Part shown: piece after piece, positions 17,274 to 26,714 of the stretch
How positions within the stretch are numbered: the first letter of the stretch is position 1
How the letters are laid out: every line of letters starts with the position of its first letter
Source of the DNA: Mangrovivirga cuniculi
Lineage (GTDB): Bacteria > Bacteroidota > Bacteroidia > Cytophagales > Cyclobacteriaceae
Length of the DNA stretch: 64,000 nucleotides
Direction: 5' to 3'
Assembly: GCF_005166025.1 (NCBI RefSeq)
Contig: NZ_CP028923.1
Location: forward strand, 62,001-126,000
Made by a program: the position numbers and the translations under genes
The notes under the pieces: model-generated
Told to the model about the DNA's origin: nothing
The model's input: only the letters and a program-made list of their open reading frames with translations
Database searches by the model: none

Positions 17274-18126
17274 TTAAGATGTACTTCTTTCAATTAAACT
17301 TTTGTGGTAAAGGGTTAATCCCGCGATCGGTGTTTCGGTAATATTTCTAACAGCGATGCCATTATCATTGGCAACCTGTCTTAGTAAGTTACTAAAATAG
17401 AATGCTATTCCTCCCGTAAAATGAACAGGAAGTGAATCAACTTGCTCAGGAAAATACTTTTTTAACTGCTTAAAAATAAATCAAACCTTGAATAGATCAT
17501 TCGTGCCACCCATGGTTTCGCCATGTGCTGAATCATGAATTTTGAAAACCCTGCCAGATACCGTTGTTTATTTTCAGCGTTGTAAAGATCTGACAATACT
17601 TTATCTGGTTCACCAAAGCGCTTATCAAAAAATGATGCAAGGTCATCCGGCATATCACCTTCCTGCCTGCCTTTGATCAGCATTTTTCCAAGGTCTGCTC
17701 CGCTCCCTTCATCTCCTAAAATATATCCTACTGATGGTGATATCTTAACTATTTCCTCTCCATCGAAATATACTGCAGATGCACCGGTTCCCAGGATACA
17801 AGAAATACCTGGATAATTCCCACATGCACTTCTGGCCGCGGCAAGAACATCACCATGAACATAAATATCAGTATCTTTCCAAAAAACCTGATGTTACTTT
17901 CAACGAATGCAGCCGGTTCTTTTCTCTGGCAACCTGCACCATAAAAATAAATTTCAGACGGAACCTCCTGAGCGTGTTCTTTTACTTGGCTGAAGACCTT
18001 TTTAAAATCGTCTTCTGAAGATAGATTTGCTTGTAATCCTTCTGTGCGAAGTTGGCTGATCTCTCCTTTTTCAGAAATAAACCGCCAATCTGCTCCTGTC
18101 CCACCGGAGTCTACGATGTAGATCAT
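17274..18126 (-). CDS. BadF/BadG-type N-acetylglucosamine kinase, frameshifted twice in this sequence
   Basis: The N-terminal DSGGTGADWRF is the phosphate-binding motif of the BadF/BadG/BcrA ATPase family, whose members include GlcNAc kinases. The coding frame breaks at 17881-17886 (six T on the coding strand, seven expected) and at 17472-17476 (five, six expected). Restoring both gives one 284-aa protein with GTGASAVYFDG, GYILGDEGSGADLGK and HFTGGIAFYF. Both breaks are single-base losses in homopolymers and so probably read errors. It lies between a cytochrome b5-like gene and murQ, supporting a role in amino-sugar salvage. Confidence 0.8.
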
Positions 18127-18353
18127 TTTTTTACTTTACCAATTTTCTGAAATCGTTCAAATACCTTCTCAGTATGTGGTGCCTCGGGTAGCTCATCTGT
18201 AAGATCCTGCCCCGCCCAATGTTCATAGTGTTTGCCATTTTTCCACAACCTGGAACTGGAAACATCGTAAATATCTCCTTTATAAGCAACATACACTTCC
18301 TCTTTATCCTGTCCGTTGTAAAGAGCCAGCTGTGACTTTGTTAATTCTTTCAA
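18123..18353 (-). CDS. Small cytochrome b5-like heme/steroid-binding domain protein
   Basis: 76 aa. The pattern YVAYKGDIYDVSSSRLW, GKHYEHWAGQDLT and LPEAPH is that of the short prokaryotic cytochrome b5-like group. No signal peptide, so it is cytoplasmic. It overlaps the kinase start by 4 bp and the ispH end by 4 bp, so it is translationally linked to both. The partner or ligand is unknown. Confidence 0.8.
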   Translation of the reverse strand: MKELTKSQLALYNGQDKEEVYVAYKGDIYDVSSSRLWKNGKHYEHWAGQDLTDELPEAPHTEKVFERFQKIGKVKK

Positions 18354-19585
18354 TTTGAATATTGGTTCGCCAGAGATTTGATCACTTCTTCTACAGACAA
18401 CGTATCATCGTAATATCCAACTATCTTTCTGATAATATCATCGACCATCGCATCAGGACATGAAGCTCCACTGGTTATCAAAATTCTTGCAGGTTTGTCT
18501 TCTGGAAGGTATCCTTCAGTGACTTTTTCTTCTTTGCTCTTATGCAAATAATGAGATATTAATTTATCTGATAGAATTTTATCAGCGGACGAAATATGAT
18601 AGGTAGGAAGCTTTTCTTTGCATAGATCCACCAAATGCGAAGTATTACTGCTATTGTAACCTCCAACTACAATCGCCAGATCCGCATCAGCTTCTAAAAG
18701 ACCTTTTACAGCACGTTGATTATCGGAAGTTGCATAACATAATGTATCCCTGGTATTAGCGAAGTGGTCATTAATATTTTCAGTACCAACCCTGGATTCC
18801 ATTATATCTTTCAGGTGATCGGTAATCTCCTGGGTATCCTCTGCTAGCATAGTAGTTTGATTTACCACTCCTATGCGGTCAAAATGAACCTCCGGGTCGA
18901 ATCCTTCACTATAACGGTCGGCAAATTCCTCGTAAAACTCTTCTTTAGATTTTTGTTTTAATATATAAGGTTCTAGCTTCCTGGCCTCTTCCATGTTTTG
19001 TACTACAACTGCCGGCGCACTTTCCTTAGCATGAGAAAATGTTGCCCTGGTCTCTTCATGATATCTTTTACCATGGATAACCACTGTATAATCATCATTA
19101 CCAAGGCTTCCTGCTCTTTTCCATACTTTCACCACAAAGGGGCAGGTAGTATCAAATCTTTTAACATCGATATTTTTCTCTTTCAGCAGCTCTTCAATTT
19201 CAATTGTCGTACCAAAAGCCGGTATAACCACTATATCATCATCTTTGATCTCATCCCATGGAACAAACTGATTGCCCTGTGTATCCATTATAAACCTGAC
19301 TCCCATTTCATGAAGGTCCTGATTTACCTTTGGATTATGGATCATTTCACTTAACAGAAAGATCCTCCTGCCGGGATTTTCATTAACAGTCTTGTATATT
19401 ATCTCAATAGCGTTTTCTACACCATAGCAAAAGCCAAAATGTCTGGCTACATTAATTTGCACAGGCCCAAAATCCAGGGTCGACGGAGTAAAATCTTTTT
19501 TGGTTCTATCACTTAGCTTACGCAGGTCCTTGATTTTAGAAATTATCGGACTCCTATAAAAGCTTGGTATATCAAATTTTTTCAT
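18350..19585 (-). CDS. ispH: 4-hydroxy-3-methylbut-2-enyl diphosphate reductase
   Basis: The last enzyme of the MEP isoprenoid pathway, making IPP and DMAPP. At 411 aa it is the long form, with about 60 extra N-terminal residues and an internal insertion compared with E. coli. Cluster ligands are seen in GFCYGVENA, TTCPFV and SGASCPDAMVDD, with SEMIHNPKVNQDL as the substrate motif. It heads a minus-strand operon with the b5-like protein, kinase, murQ and a hypothetical gene. Confidence 0.95.
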   Translation of the reverse strand: MKKFDIPSFYRSPIISKIKDLRKLSDRTKKDFTPSTLDFGPVQINVARHFGFCYGVENAIEIIYKTVNENPGRRIFLLSEMIHNPKVNQDLHEMGVRFIMDTQGNQFVPWDEIKDDDIVVIPAFGTTIEIEELLKEKNIDVKRFDTTCPFVVKVWKRAGSLGNDDYTVVIHGKRYHEETRATFSHAKESAPAVVVQNMEEARKLEPYILKQKSKEEFYEEFADRYSEGFDPEVHFDRIGVVNQTTMLAEDTQEITDHLKDIMESRVGTENINDHFANTRDTLCYATSDNQRAVKGLLEADADLAIVVGGYNSSNTSHLVDLCKEKLPTYHISSADKILSDKLISHYLHKSKEEKVTEGYLPEDKPARILITSGASCPDAMVDDIIRKIVGYYDDTLSVEEVIKSLANQYSN

Positions 19586-19630
19586 ACTTCTTTTTCTTAA
19601 CGAGAATGAACCTTCAAAGTTAATAGCTCT

Positions 19631-20779
19631 TTAGAACTGTCTAAGATATTCTTTCAAATGATTTACAATTTTAGGACTTTCTTTTTGAATGCTATATAAA
19701 ATCCCACTCTTATATGCATTAAAACCCAGAAAATACATTCCGGACCATTGGCCTCCGGGGATAGCAGAATAAGGGTTTCCATACGGATTGAGAAGTTCTT
19801 CACCTCCCTCTACAAATTCCTCCACTGCCGATTTAAAGCCGGTAGCAAATATAATGGCATCGATATCTATCATGCTTTCATCACAAAACCAGGCCCAGTG
19901 TTCTCTTACTTTAGTGAGCTCAGGCTTGACCTCGATTTTACCCTGACGGATATAATCCATAGTACCCTGATCTATCACCGGGGTTTTTCCTTCTTTTCTA
20001 AGCATTTTACCAGGAGACTTTTTATCAATATTCAACCCATACTTAGTCATATCATGATAATGACAATTTTTAATAATATTCCCTATCATATCGGTTATAA
20101 AAGAAGGGAGATACTTATTAAGGATTATATTGGTATGCTGTGTTGGTCGCCCTCTAAATTCAAGAGGAACTACATTTATCGGGTTGCGGACTGAGACAAA
20201 AGTTTTTGCCCCATGATCGGATAAATCCATTGCTATCTCTGCGCCCGTATTACCCATGCCTACAACCATCACATTTTGATCACTAAAAACATTTCCATTT
20301 TCATAATCAGAACTATGAATTTGTGGGCCCTTAAAAATATCATATCCATCAGGCTTAGGCATTACCGGCTTCCTGTTAAATCCTGTGCATATAATCACTG
20401 ATTTTGAAACCCATAAGTTGCCATTATCTGTCTCAACGATAAATACGTTATTATTTTGCTCTTTGGCCACACGAATTACCTCCTCACCGAAAATCGGTTC
20501 AATTCCATATCTGGTTGCATATATATCCAGGTAATCAGCAAAATCTTGTTTAGGAACGAAATCGGGGTAGGACTCAGGAAAGGGAAGACCCGGCAAATGT
20601 GAATATTTCTTGGATGTATGTAGACGCAATCTGTCGTAATGGCCTTTCCAGCTACTACCTACAGAATCATTTTTTTCGATGATAACAAATGAAATGCCAG
20701 CCTGTCTCAATAATGCTCCAACTGCCAGACCGGCAGGACCTGCACCAATAATTACTACGTCAGTTTCAGTCACAAGCAA
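19631..20779 (-). CDS. Flavin-dependent monooxygenase / NAD(P)-binding oxidoreductase (CzcO/YUCCA-like)
   Basis: 382 aa. FAD-binding GAGPAGLAVGALLRQAG lies near residue 11. The NADP-binding VGMGNTGAEIA lies near 172. The FATGF motif of flavin monooxygenases appears near 315. The likely reaction is NADPH- and O2-dependent oxygenation of a soft nucleophile; the substrate cannot be inferred. It overlaps the upstream J-domain gene by 10 bp. Confidence 0.85.
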   Translation of the reverse strand: MLVTETDVVIIGAGPAGLAVGALLRQAGISFVIIEKNDSVGSSWKGHYDRLRLHTSKKYSHLPGLPFPESYPDFVPKQDFADYLDIYATRYGIEPIFGEEVIRVAKEQNNNVFIVETDNGNLWVSKSVIICTGFNRKPVMPKPDGYDIFKGPQIHSSDYENGNVFSDQNVMVVGMGNTGAEIAMDLSDHGAKTFVSVRNPINVVPLEFRGRPTQHTNIILNKYLPSFITDMIGNIIKNCHYHDMTKYGLNIDKKSPGKMLRKEGKTPVIDQGTMDYIRQGKIEVKPELTKVREHWAWFCDESMIDIDAIIFATGFKSAVEEFVEGGEELLNPYGNPYSAIPGGQWSGMYFLGFNAYKSGILYSIQKESPKIVNHLKEYLRQF

Positions 20780-21981
20780 AAGTTTTTATATTCTTCATAT
20801 GCCTCCTGATTTCCCAGGGTTGCAGCTTTTCGAAAATCTCTGCAGGCAGACTCCATATTATTCTGTTCGAGATGACAGTATCCCCGATAAAGAAATCCAT
20901 ATGGATTTAAGTTTCGAATATAAATAAGCCAACTAAACACTTTCCTGGCTCTTAAAAAATAGCCCTTCTGTAATAATAATAGACCATAATTCAAATACAC
21001 TTCTGCATGTAAATCAGGTACATTTCTGGGAGGCATTATTACAAACCAGGCCTTTCCATATATTTGTTCGTAACTCCTTTCAATTCGTTTACGCGCGAGC
21101 CTGAAATATGAAAGAGCTTTAGTTGTATCATTTAAATCTTCTAAATAAATTCTGGCTGTCTTAAAAGCTACTGTCACTCCTGTAGAATCAGCCTTGGCAA
21201 CTCTCTCAAGTGCCTTTATCAAATCTTTTTTATTACCTATTGCCTGCATGCACTGGATCATGTTTTTTCCAATTCTGATGAGGAATACTCCTCCCTGATC
21301 CAGATATAAATTATATAACTGATAAGCCCGTGAATAGTTTTGTTCTTCAAAATGGAAATCTGCTCGCTGATTTAAGTAATTTAATGCTTCAATCCTTCTC
21401 CATTCCCAGTTTATCGCAAGACGATCTTTTTCAGGTATGCTTGCAAAAGCTGAAAAAACTTCGTTAAAGGCTTCTGGAGTATCTTTTTTTCCTACATCAT
21501 CCATTGCCTGAGTAATTGGCTCAAGCTTTTTTTCGAAAATGTATTCATTATACCAATCATAACTGGTCTTAGTAATAAATACTAAAACAAAAATCACCAT
21601 CACAATACTAAATGCATAAATGGTCGCCCTTTTATTTTCTTCAGGAGATAAATGTTTGCCTCCTTTTGAAAAAGGATTAGGTGGTCTGAAAGTGTTTTTT
21701 GACCTTCTTCTATAGTTTCTGGTTACATTGGTTCGATAAGTCCTGACCTGCTCTTCATACCGCTGATATTTCAGCTTGTCATCATATATCTTTTTTGATT
21801 GCGGGTCGGATAATATTTGATAGGCATTCAGAATATCTTTAAATAGCGCTTCGGCACGAGGGTTATTTGGATTTACATCAGGGTGGTATTTTTTGGCCAG
21901 TCGTTTATAAGCAGACTTTATCTCATGCATGTCTGCGCTCTCAGAAATTGATAGTATGGAGTATAAAGTCTGCATTGTCAA
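20770..21981 (-). CDS. Membrane-anchored J-domain protein with TPR-like C-terminus
   Basis: 403 aa. The J-domain is N-terminal (residues 4-70) with the HPD motif in KKYHPDVNPNN. A basic linker, then one transmembrane helix (about 124-142, IYAFSIVMVIFVLVFI). The C-terminal 230 residues are helical and TPR-like, ending in repeated tetratricopeptide features (YGLLLLQKGYFLRARKVF). It probably recruits DnaK to the inner membrane. No Gly/Phe or zinc region, so it is a class C J-protein. Confidence 0.85.
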   Translation of the reverse strand: MTMQTLYSILSISESADMHEIKSAYKRLAKKYHPDVNPNNPRAEALFKDILNAYQILSDPQSKKIYDDKLKYQRYEEQVRTYRTNVTRNYRRRSKNTFRPPNPFSKGGKHLSPEENKRATIYAFSIVMVIFVLVFITKTSYDWYNEYIFEKKLEPITQAMDDVGKKDTPEAFNEVFSAFASIPEKDRLAINWEWRRIEALNYLNQRADFHFEEQNYSRAYQLYNLYLDQGGVFLIRIGKNMIQCMQAIGNKKDLIKALERVAKADSTGVTVAFKTARIYLEDLNDTTKALSYFRLARKRIERSYEQIYGKAWFVIMPPRNVPDLHAEVYLNYGLLLLQKGYFLRARKVFSWLIYIRNLNPYGFLYRGYCHLEQNNMESACRDFRKAATLGNQEAYEEYKNFCL

Positions 21982-22013
21982 TAAAACGCTAAATCCCCCT
22001 GTCTCCTTATATA

Positions 22014-22046
22014 AAAATATAAAAACCCGGTCAAAGAGCCGGGTTT
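22014..22046 (-). terminator. Rho-independent terminator of the OmpA-family gene
   Basis: The perfect 8-bp stem AAACCCGG/CCGGGTTT (22023-22046) with an 8-nt loop is followed on the minus strand by a T-rich run. It lies 32 bp after the stop at 22078. Confidence 0.85.
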
Positions 22047-22077
22047 ATTTTCGGTTAAATTAAAGAACCTTTAAAAA

Positions 22078-23439
22078 TTACAAATCAATGATCTTAAACT
22101 CTACGCGGCGGTTTTCCTGCTTTCCTTCCTCTGTAAAGTTATCCGCAACAGGCTTTGATTCACCATATCCTACTGCCTCAATTCTATCTTCAGAGATACC
22201 TTTTCCAATCAAATATGTTCGTACAGAATTGGCTCTTCTATCACTCAGTTTCTTATTATAAGCATCTGATCCATCGCCATCGGTATGTCCTCCAAGCTCA
22301 ACTCTCATCCCCGGATTTTCTTCAAATATTTCAATCAATCTATCCAGTTCAAATCTGGACTCGTCTCTTAAAGTCGCCTTATCGTAGTCAAAAAAGATAT
22401 TATTCAGTCTCAAGATACTTCCCACCTGTATTGGAACAAGATATATATCCTGAACTATCTCTTCATTAGGTCGATACTCCTTTGTATCAATATTAAATGA
22501 AGCAGGTAAATATCCTTTAGCTTTTGCATAAAATGCATACTTACCGCCTATATCTACTTGCTTTTCATAATCACCCAGACCTTCTTCAGTTATCATCGAA
22601 CCTATCGATCTTCCTGTTTTAAGATCCTCAAAAGTGACTTCAGCTGATATTGGTGTTAAAGTATTTTCATCTATCGTTTTACCGACAATCATCATCTTAT
22701 TACAAAATGACTTTTCTTCTGCCCAAAGAGCATCAATTTCAGCAAAACTCAGACTACGCCTCCATATTTTTATTTCATCGATATATCCTTCGTAAGGCCT
22801 GTCCTGACCAACTATTTGCCTTCCTAATTTGAAAGTCACATCAGAAACTCCGTTGTATCCATCGCCATGTTGTCGATCGATCCGATCCATCTCCCCGTCG
22901 ACAAAGACTCCCATTTTTCCTGATTTATTCCATACCAATATTACATGACGCCAGTCTTCAATACCATATCTCGTTCTTCCGTACACCCCTGTTTCGTAGT
23001 TAACTCCGTCAGCAACGGTAAAGGAAATTAGATTTTCAATATTAAAAAATGCAGCAAACTGATCACGGTGCTTATCAAAAGCCCATTTACCAAGAATAAG
23101 ACCAAAGTCTTCACTATAAAGCCTTGTTGGCCTGAACCAAAAAGAAATTGTCATACCACTGCGGCTTCCATTCAATACCTGGTATTTATCATCATACTCA
23201 ATGTAATCGTCAATACCGTCGAAAAAATATGCATTACTGCCACATCGGCATGATTCTTCTAATTTTGCTCCATTAACTGTACCGGTTATTTCATTTCCGG
23301 TTACATCATCGGGCCCTTCATTCAATGGAAAATGAGCAATCAGTCCCCTTTCAAGATTGATTTGCTGAGTTTCCTGGGCGAAAATTGATTGAGCAACACA
23401 TAAAAAGCATAGTAAAAAAAAGAATACTGTCCTTGCCAT
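22078..23439 (-). CDS. OmpA-family protein with N-terminal LamG-like domain
   Basis: 453 aa with a signal peptide. Residues 30-220 form a concanavalin/LamG-like sandwich (LIAHFPLNEGPDD, WRHVILVWNKSGK, YEGYIDEIKIWRRSL). A CarboxypepD-like beta domain follows (about 250-335). The C-terminal OmpA domain (about 345-450) carries FFDYDKATL, GHTDGDGSDAYN and the NRRVEFKI end that binds peptidoglycan. It probably ties an extracellular or periplasmic sugar-binding domain to the cell wall. It is monocistronic with its own terminator. Confidence 0.88.
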   Translation of the reverse strand: MARTVFFFLLCFLCVAQSIFAQETQQINLERGLIAHFPLNEGPDDVTGNEITGTVNGAKLEESCRCGSNAYFFDGIDDYIEYDDKYQVLNGSRSGMTISFWFRPTRLYSEDFGLILGKWAFDKHRDQFAAFFNIENLISFTVADGVNYETGVYGRTRYGIEDWRHVILVWNKSGKMGVFVDGEMDRIDRQHGDGYNGVSDVTFKLGRQIVGQDRPYEGYIDEIKIWRRSLSFAEIDALWAEEKSFCNKMMIVGKTIDENTLTPISAEVTFEDLKTGRSIGSMITEEGLGDYEKQVDIGGKYAFYAKAKGYLPASFNIDTKEYRPNEEIVQDIYLVPIQVGSILRLNNIFFDYDKATLRDESRFELDRLIEIFEENPGMRVELGGHTDGDGSDAYNKKLSDRRANSVRTYLIGKGISEDRIEAVGYGESKPVADNFTEEGKQENRRVEFKIIDL

Positions 23440-23653
23440 AGCACTTCAAAAGCTAAATATTCTAAAAAAATGAAATCAAATATAGTACAAATTATTAGCC
23501 CGGAATATTTAAAATAACCCAAAACCATACTTGCATCGACATTTTCACCTCATTGATCGAATATTTTCATCAACTGGTAATAGTGGAGAAATCACCGGTA
23601 TATTAAAAATCAATTTAATTCTATATATTAGTTGACATAAAAAAGGAGGAATA

Positions 23654-24064
23654 ATGATATTTAGCAATGAAAAGCAACTTCGTATTTTAATCGAAATTGC
23701 AAAATCTGATGGGGAATTACACCCGGATGAATTATCCTTGATTCTAAGGATAGCTGAAGGAAATGGAATCGATCATGATACAGTGAAAAACTATATTGCT
23801 GAGCCTAAACCATCGGGAAAGCTTGAAGCCCTTACTTTTGATCAAAAGTTCGAATATCTATATAACATTATCCTGCTGATGAAAGCAGATAGACGGATTA
23901 CCTTCAAGGAAATAAAACATTGTCAGAATATCGCTAAAAAGCTAGGGTTTAATCCAACTGTCGTTAGTGAATTATCAGCGCACGTATATAGTGATCCATC
24001 AATCTCTGCTGATATCAATATGCTCCATAATAAAGCGAAAAAATACCTGGTAAATAAGGCTTAA
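23654..24064 (+). CDS. TerB-like tellurite-resistance-family protein
   Basis: 136 aa, all-helical, with acidic loops of the TerB type (AKSDGELHPDELSLI and MKADRRITFKEIKH). TerB-like domains bind metal and occur in stress and membrane-linked systems; no other ter genes of that kind are adjacent. The start is preceded by AAAAAGGAGGAAT, an unusually perfect Shine-Dalgarno for this phylum. It overlaps the convergent aldo/keto reductase by 4 bp. Confidence 0.75.
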   Translation: MIFSNEKQLRILIEIAKSDGELHPDELSLILRIAEGNGIDHDTVKNYIAEPKPSGKLEALTFDQKFEYLYNIILLMKADRRITFKEIKHCQNIAKKLGFNPTVVSELSAHVYSDPSISADINMLHNKAKKYLVNKA

Positions 24065-24978
24065 GGAATATCCTGACCAAGTGACGCTGAATAAACATCA
24101 AACCATTCCTCATTCGATAAATCGATTTGAAATGCTTTCAAGGCATTTCTAAGTCTTGAACCTTTACCTGTACCAAGTACCGGAAGAATACCTGAAGGAT
24201 GCTTCAAATGCCAGGCTAAAATTATTACATCTATCCCCACTTTATACTTCTCAGCGATCTTTGTAATTCTATCTTTAACTCTGGCAGTCCTTGGATCTGA
24301 TAAATCCTCACTGAACATACCACTACTACCTAGTGGCGACCAGGCCATAGGCTTAATCTTTTTTTCAATGCATTGATCAAGCGTACCATCTGTAAGGCAA
24401 TCTAAATGAAGTGGAGAAATTTGAACCTGGTTTGTTACTAAGGGGAAAACTGAATTTAACATCGAAAATTGAGAAGGGGTGAAATTCGAAACACCAAAAT
24501 TGATCACTTTTCCTTCGTGTTTCAATTTATTAAATGCGCCGGCAATTATATGTGGATCCATTAAAGGACTTGGTCTGTGCAAAAGCAATAGATCGAGATA
24601 ATCAGTTTTCAAATTTTGCAAACTCCGCTCGACTGATTTTACAATATGACCTTCAGAATAATCATAACTTTTTATACTATGGTCTGGCCTGTTAGGCGAA
24701 ACCATTTTAATTCCACATTTGGAAACCAACTCAATATCATCACGATTAAACCCCGTTAACTCAAACGCTTTACCAAAAAGCGCTTCATCGGTATAATCAC
24801 CATAAATATCCGCATGATCAAAGGTTGTGATTCCTGCTTCAACAGAATCTTTAATAAGCTCTGAAACCTGTACCGGGCTGAAATTATGTCCCCATTCACC
24901 CCATTTCCACACTCCGGCTACAAGTCTTGAAAATTCAGGCCCGTTCTCTGATAATTCTATCCTTGGACACTTTTCCAT
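24061..24978 (-). CDS. Aldo/keto reductase
   Basis: 305 aa, a TIM-barrel NADPH-dependent reductase of the YdhF-like group. The Asp/Tyr pair (TTFDHADIYGDY), catalytic Lys (LVSKCGI), catalytic His (LLLLHRPSP) and NFGVSNF motif are all visible. Substrate unknown. It starts 3 bp after the GroES-like gene and is probably co-transcribed with it. Confidence 0.9.
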   Translation of the reverse strand: MEKCPRIELSENGPEFSRLVAGVWKWGEWGHNFSPVQVSELIKDSVEAGITTFDHADIYGDYTDEALFGKAFELTGFNRDDIELVSKCGIKMVSPNRPDHSIKSYDYSEGHIVKSVERSLQNLKTDYLDLLLLHRPSPLMDPHIIAGAFNKLKHEGKVINFGVSNFTPSQFSMLNSVFPLVTNQVQISPLHLDCLTDGTLDQCIEKKIKPMAWSPLGSSGMFSEDLSDPRTARVKDRITKIAEKYKVGIDVIILAWHLKHPSGILPVLGTGKGSRLRNALKAFQIDLSNEEWFDVYSASLGQDIP

Positions 24979-24981
24979 ATT

Positions 24982-25356
24982 CTAAAGGTCTTCTTCTCGT
25001 TCCAGCATTAAAATTGAAGCCTGTGGTACAATAAAATATTTTTCATTATCGTATTCCAACTCAACTGCTCCTTTTTGAAGAAAAATAGCAAGATCACCTT
25101 CCCGGGCCTGTAAAGGAATGTATTTAATTGATTCTTTCTCGCCCTTCCATAGCTCTTCTTCCTCGCCGGGCATAGGAATAGGATATCCGGGCCCGGTCTT
25201 CATTACATATCCTGTTTGAATTTTTTCTTTTTCCCTGACTCCGGGTGGTAGAAATAAACCACTGGCAGTCTTTTCTTCAGCTTTAACCGGCTTAATCAAT
25301 ACCCGGTCTCCAACGACGATGAGTCTTTTAAATTTATTATCTGGTGTTATATGCAT
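24982..25356 (-). CDS. GroES-like co-chaperonin family protein (divergent)
   Basis: 124 aa. The chaperonin-10 fold is visible in VVGDRVLIKPVKAEEKTASGLFLPP (given in part) and VMKTGPGYP. Compared with true GroES it is about 25 residues longer, the mobile-loop area is altered, and an insertion (PGEEEELWKGEKESIKYIP) precedes the last strands. There is no groEL next to it, so it is probably a paralogue of the real groES. Confidence 0.8.
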   Translation of the reverse strand: MHITPDNKFKRLIVVGDRVLIKPVKAEEKTASGLFLPPGVREKEKIQTGYVMKTGPGYPIPMPGEEEELWKGEKESIKYIPLQAREGDLAIFLQKGAVELEYDNEKYFIVPQASILMLEREEDL

Positions 25357-25428
25357 TTCTTTATCAAATTATTGCACCTGGAGGCAAATTTATAATTCAA
25401 TAAAATAACATTGTAGTTAAAGAAAAAA

Positions 25429-25998
25429 CTATTTTATTTTCTCTGGCTCTACATCGTCGATTTTTTTAGAATTATTCCTGATAAACTCTTTGGCAGTTTG
25501 TTTAATGACCGGGCCGCTTAATGAGTTTAATAAATTATTCTCTTCAAGGGTGGCGACAATTTTTCTGATCTTATCTGTTGTAAAAACAGCATCATAATAA
25601 GGTTTAAACTTCTTCGTTTCCTCTTCACCAAGAGAAACATTCTCCATCCCTATATCCCAGGCCTCTTCAGTAGTATTAAATTCAGATTCACTAAGTGCCC
25701 TGACTGCCGCTTTCATCTCACTTACTTTAACCTTATCGATAAACTTAATCAGTTCATCTGAGGAAACTTTTTCAACTTCTTCAGGCATCGAATCTTTAAC
25801 TTCCTCAAACTTATCAATGGTAACATTAAACTCTTTCTGGGCAACCCGAACATCCTTTTGAACTTTCTCAGGCAATAGTGAAATATCTGCCCCCTGGGTG
25901 TCATTAAGCTGATTAGCCAGCCACATAGGGATTACATATTGGTATACCACAACACCAAGGCACATCATAAAAACAGCCAGATAGATAAATTTTTTCAC
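25429..25998 (-). CDS. Membrane-anchored hypothetical protein
   Basis: 189 aa. An N-terminal hydrophobic segment (FIYLAVFMMCLGVVVYQYVI) anchors an exported, charged helical region of about 160 residues with coiled-coil character. No known family. It begins 7 bp after the Cys-rich TPR-like gene, so the pair may function together. Confidence 0.6.
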   Translation of the reverse strand: MKKFIYLAVFMMCLGVVVYQYVIPMWLANQLNDTQGADISLLPEKVQKDVRVAQKEFNVTIDKFEEVKDSMPEEVEKVSSDELIKFIDKVKVSEMKAAVRALSESEFNTTEEAWDIGMENVSLGEEETKKFKPYYDAVFTTDKIRKIVATLEENNLLNSLSGPVIKQTAKEFIRNNSKKIDDVEPEKIK

Positions 25999-26005
25999 AT
26001 TATAT

Positions 26006-26635
26006 TTATTTAGTGATCAGGTTTCCATTCAACAATCGATTATAATCCTCACATTTCATATATCCTGTTTCATCACAGTAATTACAGGGGTTATATGTTT
26101 TATGCAATGGCCCCTGACGAATTATGACACCTTCTCCATTGCATACAGGACAGGTTATTGTCGCATTCGGATCTGCACAATCAATACTATTTACTCTTAC
26201 AACTTCTATACTTTCAGGAGAAAGTATCGGTTCATCAGAATCCATTCCCTCTTTATAAGCCTTTTCTGCCTTTTCCAGAAATTGGGCAGCATCATAATAA
26301 TCTTTTCCTGACGTACCTTTCAATTCAATATACTTACTCAGCCAGTTAATACTTTGCTTATACTTCCCAAGGTAATAACTGTTTTTACCAAACAAATAGG
26401 TTAGTTCAGCCGGAAGAACCGCCAGGCCTTTAATAACCTCCTTTAAATTTTTATCAGCCTCGATATAATGACCTTCACTCATCGCTACCTTAGCATCATC
26501 CATTTTTTGCAGTAAAATCAGTTCATTTCTAGACCTGACATCCTGGCTAAAAGCGGTTAAAAACGCAAAATTAAATAGTAAAATAAAAAATGTTATTCGC
26601 TGCACTTTTATCTTTTTAATCACTCTAAACTCCAA
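26006..26635 (-). CDS. Secreted TPR-like protein with DnaJ-type zinc motif
   Basis: 209 aa with an N-terminal hydrophobic export segment (FFILLFNFAFLTAFSQ). Residues 35-130 are helical and TPR-like (LTYLFGKNSYYLGKYKQSI). Near the C-terminus CPVCNGEGV and CNYCDETGYMKC form a zinc-ribbon like the CxxCxGxG repeats of DnaJ. Such a motif in an exported protein is unusual. It precedes the 25429 gene in the same unit. Confidence 0.65.
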   Translation of the reverse strand: MEFRVIKKIKVQRITFFILLFNFAFLTAFSQDVRSRNELILLQKMDDAKVAMSEGHYIEADKNLKEVIKGLAVLPAELTYLFGKNSYYLGKYKQSINWLSKYIELKGTSGKDYYDAAQFLEKAEKAYKEGMDSDEPILSPESIEVVRVNSIDCADPNATITCPVCNGEGVIIRQGPLHKTYNPCNYCDETGYMKCEDYNRLLNGNLITK

Positions 26636-26714
26636 TATAATTTAATTAAAGATATACGAAATGTATCGTTTCTAACGTACTACTAGAAGAATAATATGTT
26701 AAAAATTCAAAATC

